From the NCBI RefSeq assembly GCF_008831285.2, contig NW_022204722.1:1-36565 (forward strand): a DNA stretch of 36,565 nt, read 5' to 3'. The DNA is from Nymphaea colorata. Its lineage: Eukaryota > Streptophyta > Magnoliopsida > Nymphaeales > Nymphaeaceae. Position numbers and translations under genes: made by a program. The notes under the pieces were generated by a model. That model was not told the origin of the DNA. It saw nothing but the letters and a program-made list of their open reading frames with translations, and did no database searches. Positions 19,860-30,758 of the stretch are shown one piece after another (positions within the stretch are counted from its first letter, which is position 1; each line of letters opens with the position of its first letter).

Positions 19860-20965
19860 TCACTGGAAGAGAATCTTGTACTTTTTCATTAGATTCTAGA
19901 TGAAACTTTTTGTCTGACTAGCGTGGGAAACGCCAGCCAGGATGAAATCGGTAGGAGAGAGAGGATTCTCTCCTAGGTTCTATTTCAAGGCGTGAGGTGG
20001 GAGAGACTCTGGGGGGTGATGCTCGGACGGAACAGCTTCGAAGGGGTCTTAGTCGTGATAGAACTGGACATGGTTGCGCTGCTACTAATCAGAATCGACG
20101 CTGTCCACATGTGAGACTTGGATATTGAAGGGCGAGCTTACAGCCTGGGGGATATTCTCTTCGGTCTATTCGATAATTCCGTTGGGGCTTTGCTCCTTCT
20201 CGTGATTGGTATGAGCGTCTGGGCTTGTGTTCAGCTGAATTGGAGGCTGCTCTTGGGATGGGGTTATTGATGGGAATTTAATGCAGGTTTTTCAGTCTAT
20301 TCCTGATCTTTCAGCGTTTATTTTTGTACCTATGCAGTTGCAACATGATTTCTATCCTCACTTTACCCATGCTTTTTCTCTTCCTCGTCATTCCTCTTCA
20401 CTTATTCGCTTTCCCCCTACAGCAAAATATCATCTCCTGAAGTTCCAGTCCCCAATATCTTGGTCCCTCCTTCCCTCTTCTTCTTACTTGCATACTCCAC
20501 GAGATTCACAACGATGATTTCGCAATCCTGCTCCACGAACTCCTCAAAAAAGGAGCGATCGGGGGCGAGCAATTTCCCCACGTAGACCAAACCGATGTAA
20601 TAATAGGGAATTTTATCGATTTTATGCAAATTTTCCTTGATGAAATCTTTGATCTTCATCTAGGCCTTGACCTGGTGGCCATGCGTCACCCCATCAAGCC
20701 CCTTGAGACTGAACCTAAGCGTGTCTTTCTTGACTTGGGCAAGATCAACCACATGGATGATTCCATTGTCGCCGATATTCTACAGGGAATGGGTGGAATC
20801 GACCACTTTTCCCCTGTGGATCATGATTATGTTTTCCGGCTGGATCGCTTCTCGCTTGCAGAGGAGGGATTATAACTGGCGGATATTGACGCCCTTGTTG
20901 AACCGCAACGCGTAGGTGGCCTTTGCCCTGGAGCGAAAGTAAAGCAACTTGGGTTTTGCCTTCAT
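19860..20965 (-). CDS. tandem ubiquitin-like domain protein with acidic tail
   Basis: Residues 1 to about 75 look like a ubiquitin-like fold (YALRFNKGVNIRQLESLL, IQPENIIMIHRGKVV, LENIGDNGIIHVVD), and a second similar unit follows (TLRFSLKGLDGV, IPYYYIGLVYVGKLL, DCEIIVVNLVEY). The assignment rests on the strand pattern and the I-x-GK turn, not on a close match. Neither unit ends in a GG conjugation motif, so it would be a non-conjugated binder. The C-terminal half is acidic and probably disordered (ESEEVKRNDEEEKKHGESE, DSDEEQRNHVQFYHDEDPF) and ends MKKYKILFQ before TGA. Many of its Glu residues are TAA/TAG codons. One base is missing near 20272; with it restored the length is 368 residues. It lies 119 bp upstream of the phosphatase start, in tandem. 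Confidence 0.75.
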
Positions 20966-21195
20966 ATTCGTATAATTAATTGCAGCGAGGATTGCGCATG
21001 GGAAATGGAAAGAGAAGCAAAGTTGATGAGGATGAGGAGATTGGTGGCCGGACCATCCCTAATAGCCATCCCACTTTCCCCCTTTCAATCCCTCATCATC
21101 CAAAAATTTATTCCTTATCTCATTCCACTTATCCTCAATAATTAATCGCAAACATAATACCAAAAAGATTAGAATGTTGATGATGGATATGGAGA

Positions 21196-21576
21196 TCATT
21201 CTGCCTTGACTGGCTTGTAGTCCAAAGCTCTGACGAAATCGAGGACTCTCTTGACGTGGGGGTTGTCAAGGGGAACTCGGATGGATCCAGCCTAGAACTC
21301 AACTCCTCTGATGTCAGGATTAGACTTTCCTGTGACGAAAAGGATGTTGTGTCCGTCCCAAATCCAGGTGGAGTTGGCTCCGCCGTAGTAGGTGGCCTTC
21401 TTCCTGACTCCACCATCGATGACGACAACATCATACCAGACGGCCTCTTCGGAGTGTCCCTTGGAAGAGTGGGCGTCAATGCTGTATCCGGCAATTTTGA
21501 AGCCCTCGCCGACGGTCCACCATTCAACGTAGATGTTTTTTGATGTTGTGTTGTTGATTGTGAGTGTGCTTCCCAT
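21196..21576 (-). CDS. array paralogue A, possible N-myristoylated small protein
   Basis: A 126-residue intact frame with no intron. It starts MGSTLTINNTTSKNIYVEWW and has the family landmarks HSEEAVWYDVVV, YYGGANSTWIWDG and the C-terminal DFVRALDYKPVKAE. Predicted strands alternate with polar turns, which suggests a small all-beta domain with a helical C terminus; I do not recognise the family. There is no signal peptide; Gly2 and Thr6 fit the N-myristoylation pattern. It carries one TAG, at GVEF-E-AGSIRV. The upstream box lies at 21607-21620. This is the innermost copy, 230 bp from the start of the ubiquitin-like gene, and with B it shares a distinct upstream spacer and a box followed by CTAGTCACTG. 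Confidence 0.85.
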
Positions 21577-22502
21577 TTTACTTTAAGATTATACGGCATC
21601 TTTTCAAAGATACCGTTTTTCTAGTCACTGAATTCAACTGTTGATGCAGGTTCCACGGCACTATGGACTGACGATAAGCCGAGTTTCGATGTCCCAATCA
21701 AAAGGTTAAGGTTTTCGTCAGGTGTTTTATTATTAGTTTGGCAAGTTTCGCCTCTATTTTTTCAGTATTTGTCCAGCTCAGCATCTGTCTGTGTGACCGA
21801 AAAAAATCATAAAGAGATAAGGCAATGAATCAGACTCAGTAGATCCAAAGGTTTTACGTTGCTTGACGACTCGATATGGAGGATTCCATATTTTTTACTT
21901 CAGATTTTTTCCAGCTTGGCCTCAGATCTGCCATAACTTTTTCTCGCCGAGCAATAAGAAAATACTTACATATCATCAACAGCCGTATGGTTTTTCATCG
22001 GTCTGTTCAGTTTGTTTGCATCCTAAAGCTTACATACGATGTTGGGCTGATCCATGCATCTTCGAATGGAGGAGCAAAAACTTTTTATTTTGCTGTTGAA
22101 GACTCGAATAAACTGTTTTCATCATCCTAAACAAGCCTATGCTGGTCTTCTAACTTTTTTAATCCTCTCCTTATTCTTGAAGATGGGCGTTGAGGTATAC
22201 TGATCCACGCATTAGTTCTTACTATCTAGAATGGCCAATCATGCATAGGCTATCGGAAGGCGGCAATCTAGAAAGTAGCAATGTGCTCAGTCTTTATCGC
22301 CATCTTATTTATCATTTTTAATCTATATTCCCTTTAATCAAAGCCGAAACTGGTGGATTTGACAGGAGTGAGATCATGCCTTTCCGGTAAGACCTGTATT
22401 CGGACGCCTTGGCGGATTTGAAGACTGTTCTGAGGGCCTTAAAAATAGGGCTGGATTCCAAATAAACAAAAACGATTAGGATGTTGATGATGGATATGGA
22501 GA
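21577..22502. repeat. long spacer upstream of copy A, with block R1
   Basis: 21577-22130 is closely similar to 22896-23430 (upstream of B), so A and B arose with their promoters. 22140-22450 is block R1. On the minus strand R1 encodes a short relic, IFKALRTVFKSAKASEYR, that aligns with the family C terminus (VLKKVLDFVRALDYKP) and with the relic in block R4. Nothing upstream of it forms an intact gene. Confidence 0.7.
21607..21620 (-). promoter_or_regulatory. conserved upstream box AAAAACGGTATCTT, copy A
   Basis: This 14-nt box lies about 30 bp upstream of the ATG. It recurs at 22926, 24536, 25442, 26349, 27280 (one change), 28949, 29876, 30789, 31717, 32647, 33579, 34504 and 35429, once per array gene and always 25-31 bp from the start codon. 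It is flanked by CAGTTGAAGTCAGTGAC on the upstream side. I did not see it before any single-copy gene. Position and conservation fit a core promoter or initiator element specific to this family. Confidence 0.7.
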
Positions 22503-22895
22503 TCAAGCATAGCTTTCCTCTGCCTTGTGAACTGCCTTGCGATCCAGAGACCTGAGGAATCCGAGGACCTTCTTGACGGTGGGATCGTTGAGGGGAAGGG
22601 TGATGGTTCCACTGGAGAGATCAACTGGGCGGGGTTCCACAGCATATCCGTTGACCTGGAGGATGTTGGTTCCGTCCCATCTCCAGGTAGCAGCAGCTCC
22701 ACCGTAGAATGTTGCCTTCTTCCTGACTCCACCATCGATGACGACAACATCATACCAGACGGCCTCTTAGGTGTGAGACCTAGAGGAATTGGCGTTAATG
22801 TTGTATTCCTCAACTTTGAAGCCCTCTCCGACGGTCCACCATTCGACCCAGATGTTTCTTGAAACGAGGTTTTGGATAGTGAGTGGTTGTCCCAT
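22503..22895 (-). CDS. array paralogue B
   Basis: A 130-residue intact frame. It starts MGQPLTIQNLVSRNIWVEWW and ends in the alternative C terminus VLGFLRSLDRKAVHKAE, shared in type with C, D, G and L. One TAA sits at the x of x-EAVWYD, where A, E and G have GAA. The upstream box is at 22926-22939. It is the most divergent copy in the N-terminal 15 residues (NLVSRN instead of N-Q/N-TPRN), yet the WW and VWYD core is unchanged. Confidence 0.85.
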
Positions 22896-24118
22896 TTTAC
22901 TTTATGATTATACGGCATCTTTTCAAAGATACCGTTTTTCTAGTCACTGAATTCAACTGTTGATGCAGGTGCCACGGCACGGTGGACTGACGATAAGCCG
23001 AGTTTCGATGTACCAACCGAAAGGTTAAGGTTTTCGTGAGGTGTTTAATTATTAGTTTGGCAAGTTTCGCCTCTATTTTTTTAGTATTTGTCCAGCTCAG
23101 CATCTGTCCGTGTGACCGAAAAAAACCATTAAGAGATAAGGCATCGAATCAGACTCAGTAGAACTGATGATTTTACGTCATTTAAGGACTCGACAAAGGT
23201 AATTCCATATATTTTACTTCACATTTTTTCCAGCTTGGTCTCAGATCCGCGTTATTTTTTCTCGTCGAATAATAAGAAAATACTTGCCTATTATGAACTA
23301 CGGTATGATTTTTCACCGGTCTGTTCAGTTTGTTTGCATCCTAAGGCTTACATATGATGGAGAGGCGATCCATGCATGTTCGGATGAAGGAGTAAAAACT
23401 TTTTCCTTAGCTGGGAAAAGCTCGAAAAAACTCTCTCCATCAAGCGAACTATGCAGATATTAATTTGCCATCTGATTTAATCCTTTGCCTATGCTTCAAG
23501 ATGGAGACTAAGATCTACCGATGCTTGGGTCCTACTATCTAGAATAAACTATCATACCATAGACTATCGGATAGCCGAAATCTAGAAAGTAGTACCGTGG
23601 TCTATCGTTATTATCATCTATCTTTTTATCGTTTTTTAATCTATATAACATTTGATGAAAAAATGAAAAATCATAGATTTGATGGGGAAGAGATCATGCC
23701 TTTCCAGAGGCCTGGCGAAGCTGATAACCGTTTTGAGGTTAGAGTTGCCAAGGCACAGAGAAGCGGCTCAAGACTCTCCAGCGACTGACTTTTCCTCAGG
23801 GCGGACTTCCCGTAGAAGGCTGCAAATCCTATGCCCTGTAAGAGTCAGACGGCTGTTTCCTCCGTAGATCTACTTGTTGAAGGCCTGTCCCTTGTACTGA
23901 ATTCCTCTCTTCTGCCATATATACCGTATCTATTAGATATAAAGACAATACCTATAATCTTTATTATAAACATCATCGCAAATTATTCATTCAACTGCCC
24001 ATTTTCCCCCCTTTTCCCCCCTATTCCCGGCATTAATTCGGTCATCATTCCCTCCTTCTCACGAAAATAAGGTCAAATTGTCAATAAACCCGTTAGATGA
24101 TGATGATGGATATGGAGA
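22896..24118. repeat. long spacer upstream of copy B, with block R2
   Basis: 22896-23430 repeats the spacer of A. 23440-23800 is block R2, similar to R1, R3 and R4. Its minus strand reads LGNSNLKTVISFARPLE, a relic of the family C terminus. 23800-24060 holds AT-rich DNA with no coding character that I can see. Confidence 0.65.
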
Positions 24119-24505
24119 TCAAGCGTGCTCTCCCTTGATTGATTTACGGTCCAAAGCCCTGAAGAAACCAAGCACTTTCTTGACAGTGGGGTCGTTGAGG
24201 CGGAGGCTGATCGTTCCATTTGAGAGATCAACTCCTCTGGCATTGAGGTCAGACGTTCCTTTATCGGGGATAATCTCCGAATCTTTATAGTACCAGATGG
24301 CACCGGCTCCGCCGTAGTAAGTGGACTTGGATATCTTTCCAGCATCATTGATGTGAATATCATACCAGACGGCCTCCCCATAGTGACTAACATGTGAATT
24401 GGCCTTAATGGTGTATTCCGTGACCTTGAATGGATTCTAGCCGACGCTCCACCATTCAACCCAGATGGTTTTTGGGGTTTGGTTGTAGATTATGAGTGCA
24501 CCCAT
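24119..24505 (-). CDS. array paralogue C
   Basis: A 128-residue intact frame with the type-2 C terminus FFRALDRKSIKGEHA. It is the one copy whose N terminus (MGALIIYNQTPKTI) has Ile rather than Thr at position 6, so the myristoylation pattern is weaker. One TAG lies in SVG-E-NPFKV, where sister copies have GAG or CAG. The middle region reads AIWYYKDSEI instead of TWIWDGTNI, a variant shared with D. Box at 24536-24549. Confidence 0.85.
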
Positions 24506-25024
24506 TCTTATTTAATGATTATGCATCATCTTGCAAAGATACCGTTTTTCTAGTGACTGACTTCAACAGTTGAAAAAGGCGATGGCGCAGCAAGATGGGC
24601 TGAAGGTTCGGTGAGACTTGATCTGGAATGCGAAAAATAAGATGCCGAAAAACTTTTTTATTACGATTTTTCTGCCTTTTCCCTCTTTTTATTCCAAATA
24701 TGTTTGCCTCAGCTTCTGTCCGCATGGCCGAAAAAAAAGCATAAAAAGATAAGGCATTAAACCCAAACTCTCCAAGACATAGAATTTGGAAAAATCTGGG
24801 TAGTGGAATGGGGATTTACTGCTTCCTCATCCGTATATTATGTGCATCCTCCTTTATTTTTCGTGCTCAGAAAAAAGTAGCTGCCTATGCATCGCCAGCG
24901 AAAGTGCGATTCTCAATGATATCTCCGTAATCCCACTCCTAAACTTGTTTATCTTTCCCTCCTGCTCACGAAAATAAGGTCAATTGTCAATAAATCGGTT
25001 AGATGATGATGATGGATATGGAGA

Positions 25025-25411
25025 TCAACCGTGCTCTCCCTTGATTGATTTGCGGTCCAAACTCCTGAGGAAGCCCAAGACCTTCTTGACGGTGGGGTCG
25101 TTGAGGGGGAGGCTGATCGTTCCATTTGAGAGATCAACTTCTCTGGAATTGGGACCAGACTTTCCTTTATCGGGCATCATTTCCGAATCTTTATAGTACC
25201 AGGTGGCGTCTTCTCCGCCGTAGTAGGTGATCTTGCTCTTCTTATTACCGTCGATGATGACAATATCATACCAGACGGCCTCCTAAGAGTGGTCCACAGT
25301 GGAGTAGGCTGGAACGCGGTATCTGGTGACCAGGAATACCTGTCCGACGGTCCACCATTCAACTTGGAGGTCCCTTGGGGTTTAGTTGACGATTGTGAGT
25401 GTCTGTCCCAT
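25025..25411 (-). CDS. array paralogue D
   Basis: A 128-residue intact frame, MGQTLTIVN start, type-2 C terminus FLRSLDRKSIKGEHG. It has a TAA in the N-x-TPRD segment, where sisters have Gln or Asn (the site that fits Glu least well), and a TAG in DHS-E-EAVWYD. The middle region TWYYKDSEMM pairs it with C, while its VGQVFLV segment pairs it with E and G. Box at 25442-25455. Confidence 0.85.
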
Positions 25412-25934
25412 TCTTAATTAATGATTATGCTTCGTCTTGCAAAGATACCGTTTTTGTAGTCACTGGCTTCAAATGTTGAAATAGGCGATGGCGCGGCAAG
25501 ATGGACAGAAGATAAGGCGGGATTAGAGAAGAGATCAGAAAGTTAAGATGTCCTGAAGATGTTTCATTATGGGTTTGATGGTCTTTTCTCTCTTTTTATT
25601 CGGAATATGTCCCGCCTAGCCTCTGTCAAAACGGCCGTAAAAAAGCATGAAAAGATAAGACATTTAACTCAAATCAACGAAACATAGGATATCCGAAAGC
25701 CTGGGTAGTGGGAATGGAGATTTATTGTTTACTCATCCGTATATTATGGGCATCCTCCCTCATTTTTCATGCTCAGAAAAAAGTAGCTGCCTGCACATCC
25801 CCAGCATAAGTGCGATTCCCAATGATTTCTCCCTAATTCCCCTATAGTAACTAGTTCATCCTTCCCTCTTTCTCATCAAAATAGGCTCAAATTCTTAATA
25901 AAATCGGCTAGGATGATGATGATGGATATGGAGA

Positions 25935-26318
25935 TCAAGCGTGTTGTGCCTTGATTGGCTTGTAGTCCAAAGCTCTGACGAAATCAATGACCTTCTTAAC
26001 GGTGGGATTGTTGAGGGGGATGCTGACATGCCCATTTGAGAATTCAACTCCTTTGGCTTCGGGGCTAGACTTGTTGATCTGTAGAATGTTGGTTCCGTCC
26101 CAGATCCAGGTGGCGTCGGCTCCGCCGTAGTAGGTAGCCTTCTTAGAGACGTTACCATCGATGATGACAATATCATACCAGACGGCCTCTTCGGAGTGTC
26201 CCTTGGAGGAGTTGGCTTCAATACCGTATCTGGAGACCAGGAATACCTGTCCGACGGTCCACCATTCAACAGTGATGTTCCTTGGGGTCTGGTTGATGAT
26301 TGTGAGTGTCTGTCCCAT
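25935..26318 (-). CDS. array paralogue E
   Basis: A 127-residue intact frame with no reassigned codon, so it reads through under the standard code. It starts MGQTLTIINQTPRNITVEWW and ends DFVRALDYKPIKAQHA. Its N-terminal two thirds and upstream spacer are nearly identical to copy G; at one site E has GAA (26217-26219, in YGIEANSS) where G has TAA. Box at 26349-26362. Confidence 0.88.
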   Translation of the reverse strand: MGQTLTIINQTPRNITVEWWTVGQVFLVSRYGIEANSSKGHSEEAVWYDIVIIDGNVSKKATYYGGADATWIWDGTNILQINKSSPEAKGVEFSNGHVSIPLNNPTVKKVIDFVRALDYKPIKAQHA

Positions 26319-26995
26319 TTTTATTCAATGATTATGAATCATCCTGCAAAGATACCGTTTTTGTAGTCACTGGCTTCAACTGTTGAAAACGAGGGAAAAG
26401 TGGCACGATGGGATGAAGATTCGGTGGGGTTTGATATGTTCAGGGAAAGCTGTGATGTTGGGAAGCTTTTGCATGATGAGTTCAGTCCCATTTTCCCCTT
26501 TTTATTTCGCATATGTCCGCCTCAGTGTGTGTCCGTGTGGCCGATAAAGAGCATAAGGAGATAAGGCATTCCACCAAGCTCGCTGAAACATAGGATTTGG
26601 GAAGGCATGAGGGGTGGGGAAAAGGCAATTATTGCTTTCCCTATCAAAGGTGTTGAGCCTGAACCGCACATCCTCCTTCATTCTTCGTCAAAGGAAAAAA
26701 GTAGCTGCCTGCACATTGACAGCAAAAAAAGTGCGTTTCTCAATGATTTTTCCCCTAATTTGCCACTTTAGCTCAGTCATCCTTCCCTTTTTCTCATTAA
26801 TCAAGGGCCATTTTTCCCAATAAAATCGGAGAGGATGACGATGATGATGGATATGGAGATCAGTGTTTTTCTGCCTTGACTGGCCTGTAGTCCAACGCCC
26901 TGACGAAGTCGAGGACCTTCTTGAGGACGGGATTGCTGAGGGGGAGGCTGGCTTGTCCGTTCGAGATTTCACCTGGTTTGGCAATCGGTTTAGGA
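26118..26995. repeat. recent segmental duplicate, left copy (with 28718-29593)
   Basis: The 5' part of gene E, its upstream spacer and the 3' part of gene F match the 5' part of G, its spacer and the 3' part of H almost base for base, 2.6 kb apart. Differences are a handful of substitutions and one- to two-base length changes. Confidence 0.85.
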
Positions 26996-27249
26996 TTTCC
27001 GTTGATGATAGTGGCGTTCTCTCCGTCCCAGATTATGGTGACGTTGCCTGCGCCGCCGGCAAAGGGAATCTTGACTCTTTTTTGCCTGTCGACAATGAAG
27101 ATATCATACCAGACTGCCTCCTAAGAGTGATCCACAGAGGAGTAGGGTTCAATAGCATATTGGGAGACCAGGAAACCCTCTCCGACGGTCCACCATTCAG
27201 CACTGATCTTCCTTGGGGTATTGTTGATGATTGTGACTGTCCCTCCCAT
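26860..27249 (-). CDS. array paralogue F
   Basis: A 129-residue intact frame starting MGGTVTIINNTPRKISAEWW and ending LDYRPVKAEKH. One TAG in DHS-E-EAVWYD. The middle reads NVTIIWDGENATII, a variant shared with J and M. Its upstream box has one change (AAGATACCGTTTTC, 27280-27293). Confidence 0.87.
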
Positions 27250-28537
27250 TCTTAATTAATGATTATGCATCATCCTGCAAAGATACCGTTTTCGTAGTCA
27301 CTGACTTCAACAGTTGAAAGAGGTGAAAAAGAGAGGAAAAGAGGTAACATGGAATGAAGGCTAAGTGGGGATTTAGGTGGAAATCGAAAGCCAAGATGTT
27401 CAGAAGCTTTTTTGTTATGAATTTGATGCACTTTTCCCTTTTTATTCGGAGTATTCCGCCTCAGCGAGTGTCTGTGTGGCCGATCAGGAGCATAAAGTTA
27501 TACTGCATTCATCCAAACTCGTTGAAAGATTGAATCTGAGAGGGTATGACGTGTGATTATGGGGATTTATTGTCTTTCCTCCAAAAATTTTGTACTTGAA
27601 CCACAGATTCTTCTTGAGATTTAGCGTTAGGAAAAAAGTAGTTCCTTACATAACCCCAGCAAAAGTATGGCTCTTCTCGTTTTTTTCACTTTCTTTGCAT
27701 ACGTACGCGCAAATATTATCGAAAGGTGGAGCATGCATATCCTCCTCATCCCGGAAATTTTATATTCTCCTTTCCTGAAGGTTCGAATAAACACTTGTCA
27801 TCAGTCCAGCAAAGCTCAGCTAAACTATGATTACTGATTGGTTTGCTATCATCTTTGGTGTTTTGGCTATGTGTTTCGAGATGGGCACTGGTGTCTACCG
27901 ATGCTTACTTTGGGTTTCACCAGCAATGAACGACCAATCATCGCATAGAGTACCAGCTGATGGTAATCTAGAAAGTAGTAATGCGGTCTATCGTTATTAT
28001 CATTGATGTTTTTACCATTATTAACCTATGCGCATTTTAGGAAAAGCCAAAATGAGGGATTCGATGGGACGAGATTCTGCTTTTCCGGGGTCCTGTACTC
28101 CAAAACTTGGCGAAATTAACGATTGCTTTGAGGACGGAGTTGCCTAGGCTGACGAACGGGAATCCGCGTCTTGTTGCGTCACAGGTCTGCTAGGGGCTAA
28201 CAGAGAACTAAAACACGGGAAGGAAGTAGAGCAGCGTATAATGCCGCACTGATGATGGGCAGTTGATTGATAATAGTGATTTTTTCATCTACTTTGGGCT
28301 AAGAAAAGATGGGACCACTTATCTTACTTATATTTTTCAGAATGAATCATTATCGATAAACTCACTATTAAATCCATCTCAAATTTACTATAAACCCATC
28401 CCGAATTATTCATCCACGCATCGTCCATCCCTTCCCCCCAATCCCCGTATAAACTCTGCCATTTTTCCCTCATTCTCATCAAAATAGAGCCAAATTGTTA
28501 ATAAAACCAGTTAGGATGATGATGATGGATATGGAGA
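27250..28537. repeat. long spacer upstream of copy F, with block R3
   Basis: The first ~550 bp resemble the short spacers. 27800-28250 is block R3, whose 27911-28103 is identical to 36061-36253 next to the right telomere. The minus strand of R3 encodes the relic LGNSVLKAIVNFAKF. 28260-28500 is AT-rich without a gene. Confidence 0.75.
27911..28103. repeat. 193-bp perfect repeat, internal copy
   Basis: Read base by base, this segment equals 36061-36253. It lies inside block R3 and marks a recent exchange between the internal block and the telomere-adjacent block R4. Confidence 0.9.
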
Positions 28538-28918
28538 TCAAGCGTGTTCTGACTTGATTGATTTGCGGTCCAAGCTTCTGAGGAAGCCCAAGACCTTCTT
28601 GACGGTGGGGTCGTTGAGCGGGAGGCTGATCGTTCCATTTGAGAGGTCAACTCCTGAATCAAAAGACTTTCCTGTGACAAAGATGATGTTGGTTCCGTCC
28701 CATCTCCAGGTGGCGTCGGCTCCGCCGTAGTAGGTAGCCTTCTTAGAGACGGAACCATCGATGATGACAATATCATACCAGACGGCCTCTTCGGAGTGTC
28801 CCTTGGAGGAGTTGGCTTAAATACCGTATCTGGAGACCAGGAATACCTGTCCAACGGTCCACCATTCAACAGTGATGTTCCTTGGGGTCTGGTTCTGGAT
28901 AGTGAGTGTCTTTCCCAT
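28538..28918 (-). CDS. array paralogue G, mosaic of E-type and D-type halves
   Basis: A 126-residue intact frame. Residues 1 to about 75 match E almost exactly (NITVEWWTVGQVFLVSRYGI, EEAVWYDIVIIDG), then IIFVTGKS resembles A, and the C terminus DLSNGTISLPLNDP..GFLRSLDRKSIKSEHA is D-type. One TAA (28817-28819) replaces the GAA of E. Box at 28949-28962. It is the clearest product of recombination in the array. Confidence 0.88.
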
Positions 28919-29593
28919 TTTTATTCAATGATTATGAATCATCCTGCAAAGATACCGTTTTTGTAGTCACTGGCTTCAACTGTTGAAAACGAGGGAAAAG
29001 TGGCACGATGGGATGAAGATTCGGTGGGGTTTGATATGTTCAGGGAAAGCTGTGATGTTGGGAAGCTTTTGCATGATGAGTTCAGTCCCATTTTCCCCTT
29101 TTTATTTCGCATATGTCCGCCTCAGTGTGTGTCCGTGTGGCCGATAAAGAGCATAAGGAGATAAGGCATTCCACCAAGCTCGCTGAAACATAGGATTTGG
29201 GAAGGCATGAGGGGTGGGGAAAGGCAATTATTGCTTTCTCTATCAAAGGTGTTGAGCCTGAACCGCACATCCTCCTTCATTCTTCGTCAAAGGAAAAAAG
29301 TAGCTGCCTGTACATCGCCAGCAAAAGTGCGTTTCTCAATGATTTTTCCCCTAATTTCCCACTTTAGCTCAGTCATCCTTCCCTTTTTCTCATTAATCAA
29401 GGGCCATTTTTCCCAATAAAATCGGTGAGGATGACGATGATGATGGATATGGAGATCAGTGTTTTTCTGCCTTGACTGGCTTGTAGTCCAATGCCCTGAC
29501 AAAGTCGAGGACCTTCTTGAGGACGGGATTGCTGAGGGGGAGGCTGGCTTGTCCGTTCGAGATTTCAGCTGCTTTGGCAGTGGGGTCAGACTT
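28718..29593. repeat. recent segmental duplicate, right copy
   Basis: Partner of 26118-26995; covers the 5' part of gene G, its upstream spacer and the 3' part of gene H. Confidence 0.85.
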
Positions 29594-29845
29594 ACCAATG
29601 ACCGGAATGATGCTCCAATCTCTCCATATCACGGTAACGTCATCTCCGGCGCCGTCAAATTCGAACTTGTATCTCTTTCCTGCGTCGTGGATGACAATTT
29701 CATACCAGATGGCCTCCTACGAATGGCTTTTAGAGGAGTGGGCTGGAATGTTGTATGCGGCGACCCTGAATACCTGACCGACAGCGTACCATTAAACCTA
29801 GATATTTCTTGGGGTTTAGTTGATGATTGTAAGTGTGCTTCCCAT
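29456..29845 (-). CDS. array paralogue H
   Basis: A 129-residue intact frame with four reassigned codons. One of them, TAA at 29792-29794, takes the Glu place of V-E-W-W (here V-E-W-Y). It starts MGSTLTIIN and ends LDYKPVKAEKH. The core is divergent (EAIWYEIVIHDAGKRYKFEF, VTVIWRDWSII), though its 3' end equals that of F through the segmental duplication. Box at 29876-29889. Confidence 0.85.
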
Positions 29846-30374
29846 TTTTATTCAATGATTATGAATCATCCTGCAAAGATACCGTTTTTAGTCACTGACT
29901 TCAACTGTTAGAAGAGCTGAAAAAAGAGGGGAAAGAGGCATGATGGGATGAAGATTTGGCGGGGTTTAGGGTGGCAAGCAAAGCCAAGATGTCCCGAAGC
30001 TTTTGTATCATGAGCTTGATGCCCTTTTCTATCTTTTTGCTCCGAAAATCCCCGCCCCAGCGTGTGTCTGTGTGGCCGAAAAGGAGCATAAAAAGAAAGG
30101 CATCCAACCAAATCTCCTAGACATTGAAACAGGAAAGGTTCGGGGTGTGATTATGGGGGATTGATTGCTTTCTCTGCCAAAAAAATTGAGCTTGAACCAC
30201 ACATCTTCCTTGAGATTTCGAGCTAGATAAAAAGTAGTTTCCTGCAAATCGCCAGCAAAAAAGTGCGATTCTCAATACCCCACCATCAGCTTCCCCATCC
30301 TTCCCTCTTTCTCATTAATAAAGGGCCAATTTTTCATATAAAATCGGTGAGGATGATGATGATGGATATGGAGA

Positions 30375-30758
30375 TCAGTGTTTTTCTGCCTTGACTGGCC
30401 TGTAGTCCAACGCCCTGACGAAGTTGAGGACCTTCTTGACTGTGGAATTGTTGAGGGGGAGCCTGGCCTGCCCATTTGTGATTTCACCTGGTTTGGCAAT
30501 GGGTTCAGGCCTTCCAATAACGGCAGTGATTTTCTCTCCATCCCAGACCCAGGTTTGGTCAGGTCCGCTGCCGTCGAAGGGATGCCTATAAGTATTTCCT
30601 GAGTCGAAGATGTAGATCTCATACCAATCGATATCCTCGTCATGACTTTTAGAGGAGAAGGGTGCAATGGTGTATCTAACGACCTTCCAGGTGCCGCCAA
30701 ACCACTAAACCTATATTTGTCTTGGTGTATTGTTGATGATGGTGAGTGTGCTTCCCAT
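30375..30758 (-). CDS. array paralogue I
   Basis: A 127-residue intact frame starting MGSTLTIINNTPRQI. Two TAG codons fall in the I-E-V-E-WFGG segment. With N it forms a divergent pair: WFGGTWKVV and WFKGSFRKA replace WWTVG, and PFDGSGPDQTWVWDGEKI replaces the YYGGA segment. The usual EEAVWYD is DEDIDWYE here. Box at 30789-30802. Confidence 0.85.
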
